Source: a virus
Virus record (IMG/VR): IMGVR_UViG_3300031539_011780
Coordinates: 1 to 29,664 of that record
Reading direction: 5' to 3' (one strand)
Length of the DNA: 29,664 bases
Position numbers and translations under genes: made by a program. Position 1 is the first letter of the stretch, and each line of letters starts with the position of its first letter. This document shows positions 22,039 through 28,417 of the stretch, piece after piece. Under the pieces are notes generated by a model that made no database searches, was not told the DNA's origin, and saw only the letters and a list, made by a program, of their open reading frames with translations.

Positions 22039-23483
22039 GCGGCAGAACTCCGGAGCAGGCATTCAAGATGATAAGCCGCAGCGAGCAGCGTCCCCTCGTC
22101 GAGGGCTTTTCCTGTCAACTGTATGCCGACGGGCAGCCCTTCGCTCGTGCGTCCGCAAGGGACACTTGTGGCCGGAAGGCCAGCTAGGTTGGCCGTCACG
22201 CTGAAGATATCACCCAAGTACATGGCCAGGGGATCATCGATCTTCTCGCCGATCCTGAAGGCTGCTGTTGGGGCAACAGGGTGCAGTATGACGTCGCAGG
22301 TCTTGAATGCGGACTCGAAGTCCTGAGCGATGAGCCTACGCACCCTGGCGGCCTTCAGGTAGTATGCATCATAGTAGCCAGCGCTCAAGGCGTAGGTTCC
22401 GAGCATGATTCGGCGTTTGACCTCCGGGCCGAAGCCCTCTGCTCTGGTCTCGCTGACCATGCCTATCATATCGCCGATGCCCTCAGCGCGGAAGCCGTAT
22501 TGGCATCCGTCATAACGCGCGAGATTTGAACTAGCCTCGGAACACGCGGCGATGTAGTACGCGGCTACCGAGTACTCAGTGTGGGGAAGGCTGATCTGTA
22601 CCACTTCCTGGCCGTCTTCCTTGAGGGCGTCAATGGCTCCCTCTACGGCCCTGCGGACCTGTCTGTCCACGCCCGGCCCGAAGTACTCATCGGGAACGCC
22701 AAACCGGAACCCTCGTTGGCTCCCAAGGCCCGCGACGTATCCCGGAACGCCGGCCGCCAGGCTCGTCGAGTCCATGGGATCGTGTCCTGCAATCACCTCG
22801 AGAAGGAGGGCGGCATCTCTCACGTCCTTGGCAATCGGCCCAATCTGGTCGAGCGACGAGGCATAGGCGATGAGGCCATATCTCGACACTCTGCCATAGG
22901 TCGGCTTCATGCCGACGACTCCGCAGAACGACGCAGGCTGTCTGATGGATCCTCCGGTGTCTGAGCCAATGGCCAAGATGCACTCGTTAGAGGCCACAGC
23001 GGCCGCCGACCCCCCACTTGTCCCCCCGGGCACGTAGTCGTGGTTGTGGGGGTTCCGCGTGGTCTTCATTGCCGAGTTCTCTGTGCTCGAACCCATGGCA
23101 AACTCGTCGAGGTTCGTCTTCCCCAGTATGATGCCATCGGCTGCTTGGATTCGCTGAACCACGGTTGCGTCATACGGGGGAACCCAGTCTGCCAGCATTC
23201 GGGATGCGCATGTGGTTGCCATTCCTTGAGTGCAGATGTTGTCTTTAACGGCGATCGGCAGCCCCGCCAACGCGCCGATCGCGTCGCCGCGGCTGCGTCG
23301 GCGGTCGACCTCATCCGCTTCCGCAAGTAACTCGCCGCGATCCCGAACGGTAATGAAAGCCTGCACGTCAGACTCTCGGCGCTCGATCTCCTCCAGTACT
23401 GAAAGCATGACCTCACGACAAGTTGTCTCGCCGCCAGCGATGAGCGACTTCAGCTGGTGAGCTGTGCTCTTTGACAGATCCAT
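22035..23483 (-). CDS. gatA: GatA-type amidase (glutamyl-tRNA amidotransferase subunit A)
   Basis: The protein has 482 residues from MDLSK at 23483, the normal GatA length. The Ser-cisSer-Lys triad is intact: AGLPIAVKDN with Lys80, VPGGTSGGSAA with Ser156, and GSDTGGSIRQPA with Ser179. Other GatA blocks are ILGKTNLDEFAMGSSTENSA, GMKPTYGRVSRYGL and FSVTANLAGLPA. In the GatCAB complex it releases ammonia from Gln or Asn to amidate misacylated tRNA. Neither GatB nor GatC is in the window; the slot upstream, where gatC often lies, is occupied by phage DNA. A stand-alone amidase is an alternative, but the resemblance to GatA is close. Transcription probably starts from the promoter at 23575-23603. 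Confidence 0.9.
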   Translation of the reverse strand: MDLSKSTAHQLKSLIAGGETTCREVMLSVLEEIERRESDVQAFITVRDRGELLAEADEVDRRRSRGDAIGALAGLPIAVKDNICTQGMATTCASRMLADWVPPYDATVVQRIQAADGIILGKTNLDEFAMGSSTENSAMKTTRNPHNHDYVPGGTSGGSAAAVASNECILAIGSDTGGSIRQPASFCGVVGMKPTYGRVSRYGLIAYASSLDQIGPIAKDVRDAALLLEVIAGHDPMDSTSLAAGVPGYVAGLGSQRGFRFGVPDEYFGPGVDRQVRRAVEGAIDALKEDGQEVVQISLPHTEYSVAAYYIAACSEASSNLARYDGCQYGFRAEGIGDMIGMVSETRAEGFGPEVKRRIMLGTYALSAGYYDAYYLKAARVRRLIAQDFESAFKTCDVILHPVAPTAAFRIGEKIDDPLAMYLGDIFSVTANLAGLPATSVPCGRTSEGLPVGIQLTGKALDEGTLLAAAYHLECLLRSSAA

Positions 23484-23574
23484 GTTGAGCCTATCCTCTG
23501 GCCCCAGCCGGCGCGAGCGCAGACACAACACCACACTGGCGCCCCAACTTCCGCACAGACCGGGCACGACATCC

Positions 23575-23603
23575 CTTATGCCACAGTTCTAAGCGTGTTT
23601 CAA
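23575..23603 (-). promoter_or_regulatory. Candidate promoter for the GatA operon
   Basis: Minus strand: TTGAAA (23603-23598; five of six consensus bases), a 17-base spacer, then CATAAG (23580-23575; four of six). It lies about 90 bases before the GatA start. It marks the outer edge of the cargo, as an overlapping phage-side ORF ends inside the -35 box. Confidence 0.5.
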
Positions 23604-23866
23604 CTGCTTTTTCTGCTCAACGGGACTGCGGATTCCGTCACACGCGGTACTCGGAGCGCGCCCACTGCTGGGGCGTCATCGTTGCAGGCGAGATCTCGAA
23701 TGCCCTGCGCCCAACGTGCGATCTGCCTGGAGGGCGCCGAGAAGTAGACCTTGGCCTTGCCACCATCTTGGGGCGGAGTGTCATGCTGACCGGCATAAGA
23801 CCCGCCGTGGCTGGCGTCATAGGGCAACCGCCGAGTTCCCAATCCGTGCGGAGTCGGCCCCATCAT
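23600..23866 (-). CDS. Small ORF coupled to the zinc-ribbon gene, perhaps truncated at the cargo junction
   Basis: This is an 88-codon ORF whose ATG overlaps the zinc-ribbon stop as ATGA, the usual coupling in this phage. The first part reads MMGPTPHGLGTRRLPYDASH and later KVYFSAPSRQIARWAQGIRDL, which is plausible. The last 30 residues (after about ACNDDAPAVGALR) are less protein-like, and the stop lies in the cargo promoter. One reading is a phage gene that lost its natural end at the junction. Chance overlap is possible; another frame (23820-23638) is also open. Confidence 0.35.
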   Translation of the reverse strand: MMGPTPHGLGTRRLPYDASHGGSYAGQHDTPPQDGGKAKVYFSAPSRQIARWAQGIRDLACNDDAPAVGALRVPRVTESAVPLSRKSS

Positions 23867-24036
23867 CCGCCGAGGGGCCGCTCCCACGTCGTCATTCTCT
23901 TTCCGCAGTTCCGACATTCCCGCCGCCGCATAATCCGCCCGCCCCAGGCGGGGCGGGTGTAGATGACGCGGAAGTGCCGGCAGCCGCAGTGACGGCATTC
24001 CAGCCCGCGTTTCTCCTCTGTCGCGTTCTCACTCAC
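23863..24036 (-). CDS. NrdR-like zinc-ribbon phage protein
   Basis: This is a 57-residue protein. Two Cys pairs form a zinc ribbon: ECRHCGCRHFRV, and then GGRIMRRRECRNCGKRMTTWE. The 'RRRECxxCGxRxTTxE' ending is the same as in the N-terminal zinc ribbon of the ribonucleotide reductase regulator NrdR, but the ATP-cone domain is absent. The GTG start at 24036 overlaps the terminase stop as GTGA and has AAAGGAG upstream. Such small zinc proteins often follow the large terminase in phages of this type, where they may help packaging or regulate late genes; the role is not established. This is the last clearly phage-encoded gene before the cargo. Confidence 0.75.
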   Translation of the reverse strand: MSENATEEKRGLECRHCGCRHFRVIYTRPAWGGRIMRRRECRNCGKRMTTWERPLGG

Positions 24037-26297
24037 CGCGTGCTCCTTTGAAGCTCAGAGAGCCTGATCCGCTTACGCTTCTCCCGCCGGCCAGCGTCCG
24101 TCCCGAACAGCACCGCGCCCTGGACCGACGCGGCCACCGCACAGCCCACCAGGCAGTCGAGCCAGTGATTCTCCGGGTGGCCAGCCCGGAGTTTCCACTC
24201 GTCCACCGTCCGGTTCCTGGCCTCGGTCCGGACGCAGTACTCGGCCGTGATGTGCTCGGCGAAGAGACGGTGGCGCTTCGAATCCCGGCCGAAGAGCGAG
24301 AGGCATCCCTTGTCGCCCATCGCCGCCTGCAGCCGCGCGTGGACGAACGACTTCCAGTAGTTCGTGTCCACGAGGACGTGACGGATCGCCCGTTGACCGC
24401 GCGTGTTCGGAATCCGCCAATGATGGCCGACGCGCTCGCCCGGCTTGCGCTTGTACTCGGCGAAGGGAACGCTCGATGCCCCGACGTATCGACCGTGGCT
24501 CGGCAACAGCACCGCCGCGTGGGCCGATTGCCGGCAGAACTGGTACACGACGTCGGTGGACTGGCCCCAGTTGGCGTCCACCAGGCACCGCTCGACCCGC
24601 ATGACCGTGCCATCGTCCCGCCGCCACTCGCGGCCGAGGAGGTCACCGGTCAAGGCTTCGAGGCCCGCATAGATGGACCCTTCCAGCCCCGCGCCCGGGC
24701 TCGCCCTGGCGAGCGTCCGCTGGGCATCCCGGAGCGTGAAGTACGCCCGTTTCTGGTCCGGGTACGCGCCGTAATCGATGACGTATCCGGCAAAGTCGCT
24801 TCCCCAGGCCGCCACGACGTAGAAGAGGACCTTCTGCTGCACGTCGATGAACGCCGTCAGGTGGTCACAGCCCACGGGCACGAGACACCTCTTGTAGCCG
24901 TTCATCTTGGCGGCGACCTCGTCGGCCGTCAGTTGCTCCTCATCACCTTCGTCCTCCGGTAACGGCTCGTTCTGGTACTCGGCGAAGAACGCCGCTTCGT
25001 CCTGCAACCGGAGGTTCATCGCATGCTGCAAGGCCGACAGTTCGTCCTCGTTGTACCGTTCGGCCCAGGCCACCACGGCGCCCGCGTCCATCTCGCCACG
25101 GTGCTTGCGGTAGAACTCGGTGGCCTCTGACCCGTCGCCGCCGTTCTGAAAGCTCTCCGCCCGGATCTGGGCGTACTCGGCCCAGAGCTTCTCGTTCGTA
25201 GGAAAGGTGTAGACCATCTTCGTCCGTTCCCCCTGCCACTGGGGGTGTTTCTCGCGGTCGAGGATCGAATCGGCCATGTCGCCGGGCCGAATGACCGTGC
25301 AGGGCATGACGCCGGCGATCTTCTTCTTGGGTCCGGCCAGGCCGAGGACCGCCCCGGCCAGGACGCTCTCGCGCGTGGCGCACTGCGAGGCGCTTCGCGC
25401 CGACTCGTCGGTCTGCGGATCGTCCAGGACGACGAGCGACGGCCGGACGCTCCGTCCACCGGGCCGTTTGAACTTCATGCCGCGGATACGGCCCGTCAGA
25501 CCTGCCACACGGATGATGGCTCCGGAAGCGGTGCTCCCGTCGATGGTCGGCAGGACGATCTCGCGGGCCGTCCAGACCATATGGGTCCGCTCGCCGCGGT
25601 ACAGTTGCCCGCTGCATCGGTTAGCGATCCCGTCGAGGCGACGGATGGGGTAGACCGCCTCCGGGAAGTCCTCCAGAAGCCGGTCGTTGCCGTCGAGTTC
25701 GGTCTTGATCGAGTCGAGCATGTCCTCGGCGTGGCCCTCGTCGCTTCCGATGAGGCACACGAACTCGCGGGCGCCGATGAGCATGGCCCAGATACAGGCC
25801 GTCTCACAGAGGCTCGTCTTGCCGCTTCCGCGCGGCATGGCGAAGGCGAACAGACCGCCCCGCATGACACCGTCCTCGATCCTGGCCATGGCCTTCAGGT
25901 GGTCCTTGGACCAGGGCAGGTGGAAGACTTGCGGGAAGTAGACCTTGCAGAAGTACTCAAAGCCTTTCTGGGCCTTGCGCTTTCGGCGCGGGTGCTGGAC
26001 CTCGGGGATCTCGCCGATGTCCCGGCCGATGGCCGAGAGACGGGCGTTTCGGGCCCGGGCCGACTCCTTCATCGCCTCGTAGTCGGGTTCCGACCGGGCC
26101 GGCTTGGGTCGCCGCCGCTCCTGGATCAGCCAGGCCGCGTAACGGATAAGGTCCACGTGCCGGCCGTCGCCGATGTGAAACCCGGCCCGGTCACGGTGAC
26201 GGTACAGGATGTGTGGCCGCAGGACCTCGCCCAGAGGCGTCGAGTTCAGTAGCCGCACGAGTTCGGCGGGCCGCAAGTTGCGCGGGTCAACCTTCAC
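24033..26297 (-). CDS. Terminase large subunit
   Basis: This is a 754-residue protein. The ATPase has Walker A FAMPRGSGKTSLCE (residues 153-165) and Walker B PSLVVLDDPQTDE (Asp292, Asp293). A GpA/gp17-like AEYQNEP segment (439-445) closes that domain. The nuclease domain follows, with AFIDVQQKVLFY (Asp485), CLVDANWGQSTD (Asp574) and the late GHPENHWLDCLVGCAVA as probable metal-binding positions. It packages phage DNA through the portal and cuts it. The N-terminal 62 residues (LRPAELVRLLNST ... IRYAAWLIQERR) form an extra small domain similar to the product of the preceding gene. The ATG overlaps that gene by 11 bases. Confidence 0.92.
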   Translation of the reverse strand: MKVDPRNLRPAELVRLLNSTPLGEVLRPHILYRHRDRAGFHIGDGRHVDLIRYAAWLIQERRRPKPARSEPDYEAMKESARARNARLSAIGRDIGEIPEVQHPRRKRKAQKGFEYFCKVYFPQVFHLPWSKDHLKAMARIEDGVMRGGLFAFAMPRGSGKTSLCETACIWAMLIGAREFVCLIGSDEGHAEDMLDSIKTELDGNDRLLEDFPEAVYPIRRLDGIANRCSGQLYRGERTHMVWTAREIVLPTIDGSTASGAIIRVAGLTGRIRGMKFKRPGGRSVRPSLVVLDDPQTDESARSASQCATRESVLAGAVLGLAGPKKKIAGVMPCTVIRPGDMADSILDREKHPQWQGERTKMVYTFPTNEKLWAEYAQIRAESFQNGGDGSEATEFYRKHRGEMDAGAVVAWAERYNEDELSALQHAMNLRLQDEAAFFAEYQNEPLPEDEGDEEQLTADEVAAKMNGYKRCLVPVGCDHLTAFIDVQQKVLFYVVAAWGSDFAGYVIDYGAYPDQKRAYFTLRDAQRTLARASPGAGLEGSIYAGLEALTGDLLGREWRRDDGTVMRVERCLVDANWGQSTDVVYQFCRQSAHAAVLLPSHGRYVGASSVPFAEYKRKPGERVGHHWRIPNTRGQRAIRHVLVDTNYWKSFVHARLQAAMGDKGCLSLFGRDSKRHRLFAEHITAEYCVRTEARNRTVDEWKLRAGHPENHWLDCLVGCAVAASVQGAVLFGTDAGRREKRKRIRLSELQRSTR

Positions 26298-26508
26298 CGG
26301 AGGTCACCTCCCTCGCGAGCCACGCCGTGTAGTGCACCAGGTTGATGGTCCCGTCGGCGTTCGTGGGCGCGCCGGCGTCCAAGTCGGCCTGGATCATCTC
26401 CGCGGTGACGGCCCCGCCGCCGGCGGCCGTGAGAATCCTGGCGGCATCGGCGACTGTCAGGGCTGCCGGGTTCAGCGTTTTCGCCATTTCTGGGCCGTCA
26501 TCGGCCAT
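26287..26508 (-). CDS. Small protein upstream of terminase, candidate small terminase
   Basis: The protein has 73 residues from the ATG at 26508 (GAGGTG five bases upstream); an internal ATG at 26487 is an alternative. The body reads LTVADAARILTAAGG, then AVTAEMIQADLDAGAP, and NLVHYTAWLAREV. It is helical, with the look of a helix-turn-helix. It aligns by eye with the first 60 residues of the large terminase (both end in an 'L..Y.AWL..E' motif). The position directly before the large terminase, overlapping it by 11 bases, is that of the small subunit that recognises packaging sites. It is shorter than most small terminases, so the call is tentative. Confidence 0.55.
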   Translation of the reverse strand: MADDGPEMAKTLNPAALTVADAARILTAAGGGAVTAEMIQADLDAGAPTNADGTINLVHYTAWLAREVTSGEG

Positions 26509-26553
26509 CCGGGCACCTCGAAGAATTATGCAGGAAAATCCATGATTTCGCCT

Positions 26554-26572
26554 TGCTTTCCGGCCGAAAGCA
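26554..26572. promoter_or_regulatory. Dyad in the divergent region between packaging genes and the plus-strand trio
   Basis: TGCTTTC-CGGCC-GAAAGCA is a perfect seven-base inverted repeat with a five-base centre. It lies in the 107 bases between divergent starts at 26508 (minus) and 26616 (plus). Size and position suit an operator for a dimeric regulator controlling both directions. A CATAAT on the minus strand (26530-26525) could be a -10 box; no matching -35 box is evident. Confidence 0.4.
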
Positions 26573-26615
26573 TGCCCCTGTGTGTGTGAGGACGCGAATA
26601 CAGGAGGAGACGACG

Positions 26616-26957
26616 ATGAACACGACCTACGACGCACTGGCCGAACGCGAGAGGCTCGCTCACGCCCTGGCCGCCTGGAAGACGGCCGGGTGGGTGGCCT
26701 CGGGCAAAGCGACTTGGTGGCACCGCCGAGTCCGGCGCCTCGCCCGGGCCTGCGCGATGCCGTTGTCGAAGGTCATGGCCGACCTCGAGCGCGATGCCGA
26801 GGCCATCCTGGCCGAGGAGGAGGACGAAGCGCATGTCGCCCCGGAAGACGCGTGCCCGGCCTGCGGTGAAGACCGCACCGATTGCCTGGTCTGGGACGAT
26901 GACGGTGCCTGGGTCCAGTGCCAAACCTGCAGCCACACCTACAAGCCTGGGAACTGA
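26616..26957 (+). CDS. Small zinc-ribbon phage protein
   Basis: The protein has 113 residues from an ATG at 26616 behind AGGAGG (26602-26607); in-frame upstream sequence is non-coding. The first 70 residues are helical and basic (AERERLAHALAAWKTAGW, WHRRVRRLARACAM, LSKVMADLERDAEAILAEE). The end is a zinc ribbon: CPACGEDRTDCLVW, then WVQCQTCSHTYKPGN, with CxxC ... CxxC spacing. It opens a three-gene plus-strand set, opposite to the late genes. Zinc ribbons of this sort bind nucleic acid or protein; a regulator role is inference. The family is not recognised. Confidence 0.7.
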   Translation: MNTTYDALAERERLAHALAAWKTAGWVASGKATWWHRRVRRLARACAMPLSKVMADLERDAEAILAEEEDEAHVAPEDACPACGEDRTDCLVWDDDGAWVQCQTCSHTYKPGN

Positions 26958-26990
26958 GTCCCGGGCGCAACAGCAAAAGGAGACGGAACC

Positions 26991-27290
26991 ATGGCGAAGA
27001 ACCAGCAAATTCGGAAGAAGGCGACGACCGCGAAGCGCAGCGCTGCGAAGCCCAAGAAGACCAGCGCCCTCGACGCGGCCGTCAAGGTCCTCGGCGAAGC
27101 CAAGAAGCCGATGACCTGCAAGGAGATGGTGGAGCAGATGCTCGCCAAGGGCCTGTGGCAGACGAAGGGCAAGACGCCCGCCGCGACGCTCTACTCGGCC
27201 ATCATCCGTGAGGTGGCCAAGAAGGGCAAGGACGCGCGGTTCAAGAAGGTCGGCCGCGGCAAGTTCGCCCTGGCCAGGAAGGAGGCCTGA
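26991..27290 (+). CDS. HARE-HTH domain protein
   Basis: This is a 99-residue protein. The first 25 residues are Lys/Ala-rich (MAKNQQIRKKATTAKRSA) and probably disordered DNA-binding sequence. The rest is a HARE-HTH winged helix: LDAAVKVLGEAKKPMTCKEM, VEQMLAKGLW, PAATLYSAIIREVAKKG and the wing FKKVGRGKFALA. This domain occurs in ASXL proteins, RNA polymerase delta and restriction enzymes and is thought to sense or bind modified DNA. Short Lys-rich HARE-HTH proteins are very common in Planctomycetota genomes and phages. AAAGGAG precedes the ATG. A phage-encoded DNA methyltransferase nearby (28414-29664) makes a link to DNA modification thinkable. Confidence 0.85.
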   Translation: MAKNQQIRKKATTAKRSAAKPKKTSALDAAVKVLGEAKKPMTCKEMVEQMLAKGLWQTKGKTPAATLYSAIIREVAKKGKDARFKKVGRGKFALARKEA

Positions 27291-27293
27291 GCC

Positions 27294-27515
27294 ATGGCAG
27301 CGACGAAGACCCGCCCACCGCGGCTGAAGAACGGCACCCGCGTCCATGTCCGCAGCGACCACTTCGTCGAGGAGTGCGACGCCCGTATCACGAAGGCCAC
27401 ATGGGACGACGGCTGGCTTTACCGCGTCGAGGTGACCGCCGGCCAGACACCCAAGGATGCCCAACACGATGACGGCACGGTGTGGGTGTGGGACTTCGAG
27501 GTCACGGCCCTGTAG
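27294..27515 (+). CDS. Small hypothetical protein, SH3-like
   Basis: This is a 73-residue protein starting three bases after the HARE-HTH stop, with AAGGAGG inside the end of that gene. The sequence alternates short strands and turns (NGTRVHVRSDHFVEECDARI, WLYRVEVTAG, TVWVWDFEVTAL). It resembles a small beta-barrel of the SH3 or KOW type, with many Trp and acidic residues. No family is recognised. It is the last gene of the plus-strand trio and converges on the radical SAM gene with eight bases between the two stops. Confidence 0.65.
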   Translation: MAATKTRPPRLKNGTRVHVRSDHFVEECDARITKATWDDGWLYRVEVTAGQTPKDAQHDDGTVWVWDFEVTAL

Positions 27516-27523
27516 GCACCACA

Positions 27524-28417
27524 TCACGTATCCTCCTGCACGCCGGTTCCTACCGGCGTGCTCTTCGGGAACTCCAACTGCTCGGCCTTCACACCGGCAG
27601 CACCCTCGTGGCTCGCGAAGATGCATGCCGGGCGGGTCCACTTCCTGACGAACCGTCGCCACGCCGGTGGAATGCGAAGCCGCCGCTCATCCGGCGGTCG
27701 AAAGTACATGGCGAACGGCATTCCGCCCGTCTGGAAGACCCACTCCAGGCGCTCCTCGGCCTGCACCAGCGTGTCGCCCTCGTATCCGACGAGGACGTAG
27801 CAGCCGACCTGCCGCTGCGTGAGACCTGCGTCGCGCAGCGTCTTGATGGTCCGTTCGACGTGCGGTCGCTGGGCGGGCTGGTCATAGGCCGTGTAGAGAA
27901 TCTGCACCCGCATCCGGCCCAGCCGCCTCGCGAACCACGGCCGACATAGCCGGGCGTCGATGCCGCCCGTGAACCGTGCGGCCTTCGGCTGCGCTTCGAG
28001 CATGTCCAGGACGGCCTCGACGTGGCGGCGTGGACACGCCAGCAGGTTGTTGTCGAGGATGTCCCAGCCGGGTCTGATATCCAGCAGGCGCAAGGGTCCT
28101 TCCCTCGTCGGCACGAAGCAGAACGGGCACCGCCGAATGCAGCCCCGGCTCGTGATCGTCACCCCGCGTTGGACGTACAAGCCGGGTGTGAAATCCTCCG
28201 CCGGCGACCCGTAGGCCGGCCCACCGAGGCGGACCTTGTAGCCTTGAGCGGCCCATGCCTTCGCCAGATGCTCCGCTTCCGGGCGGTCCCAGGTGAAGGT
28301 GCACGAGACATGCACCTCGTCCACCTCCGGCAGGAAGAGCGGCGGCTCGCCCACGAAGGCGAGCGGGTCGTCCGGCGTGGCGCTCGTGCGACGCGGAAAT
28401 ACCCGGGCAATCCTCAC
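27524..28417 (-). CDS. Phage radical SAM protein
   Basis: The protein has 297 residues from a GTG at 28417 that overlaps the methyltransferase stop as GTGA. The longer in-frame ORF to 28753 is only a shadow of the methyltransferase. Residues 1-75 resemble a degenerate B12-binding or Rossmann domain (EVDEVHVSCTFTW, YKVRLGGPAYG). The cluster motif SRGCIRRCPFC gives Cys93, Cys97 and Cys100 (CX3CX2C). Further barrel segments are WDILDNNLLACP, ARFTGGIDARL, and CYVLVGYEGDT. Homologues are familiar from prophages, with unknown reaction. Position directly after a DNA methyltransferase makes DNA modification, or repair of modified bases, a candidate role, which is inference. Confidence 0.82.
   Translation of the reverse strand: MRIARVFPRRTSATPDDPLAFVGEPPLFLPEVDEVHVSCTFTWDRPEAEHLAKAWAAQGYKVRLGGPAYGSPAEDFTPGLYVQRGVTITSRGCIRRCPFCFVPTREGPLRLLDIRPGWDILDNNLLACPRRHVEAVLDMLEAQPKAARFTGGIDARLCRPWFARRLGRMRVQILYTAYDQPAQRPHVERTIKTLRDAGLTQRQVGCYVLVGYEGDTLVQAEERLEWVFQTGGMPFAMYFRPPDERRLRIPPAWRRFVRKWTRPACIFASHEGAAGVKAEQLEFPKSTPVGTGVQEDT
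27538..27561. repeat. Perfect inverted repeat between convergent genes
   Basis: GCACGCCGGT-TCCT-ACCGGCGTGC is a ten-base perfect stem with a four-base loop. It lies inside the last codons of the radical SAM gene and just beyond the end of the plus-strand trio. It may act as a bidirectional terminator for the converging transcripts, but no T-run follows on either side. Confidence 0.4.

Noticed and set aside
9719-23866. Direct repeats or att sites at the two cargo edges
   Set aside because: Short partial matches (for example around TCTA..GCGTG and GATTCC) are no longer than expected by chance. No tRNA gene or integrase supports them.
25245-26252. 335-codon plus-strand frame
   Set aside because: Antisense to the terminase ATPase domain; no motif or ribosome site.
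26526-27662. 378-codon minus-strand frame over the plus-strand trio
   Set aside because: The plus-strand genes have strong ribosome sites and recognisable domains (HARE-HTH, zinc ribbon). The minus frame has neither.
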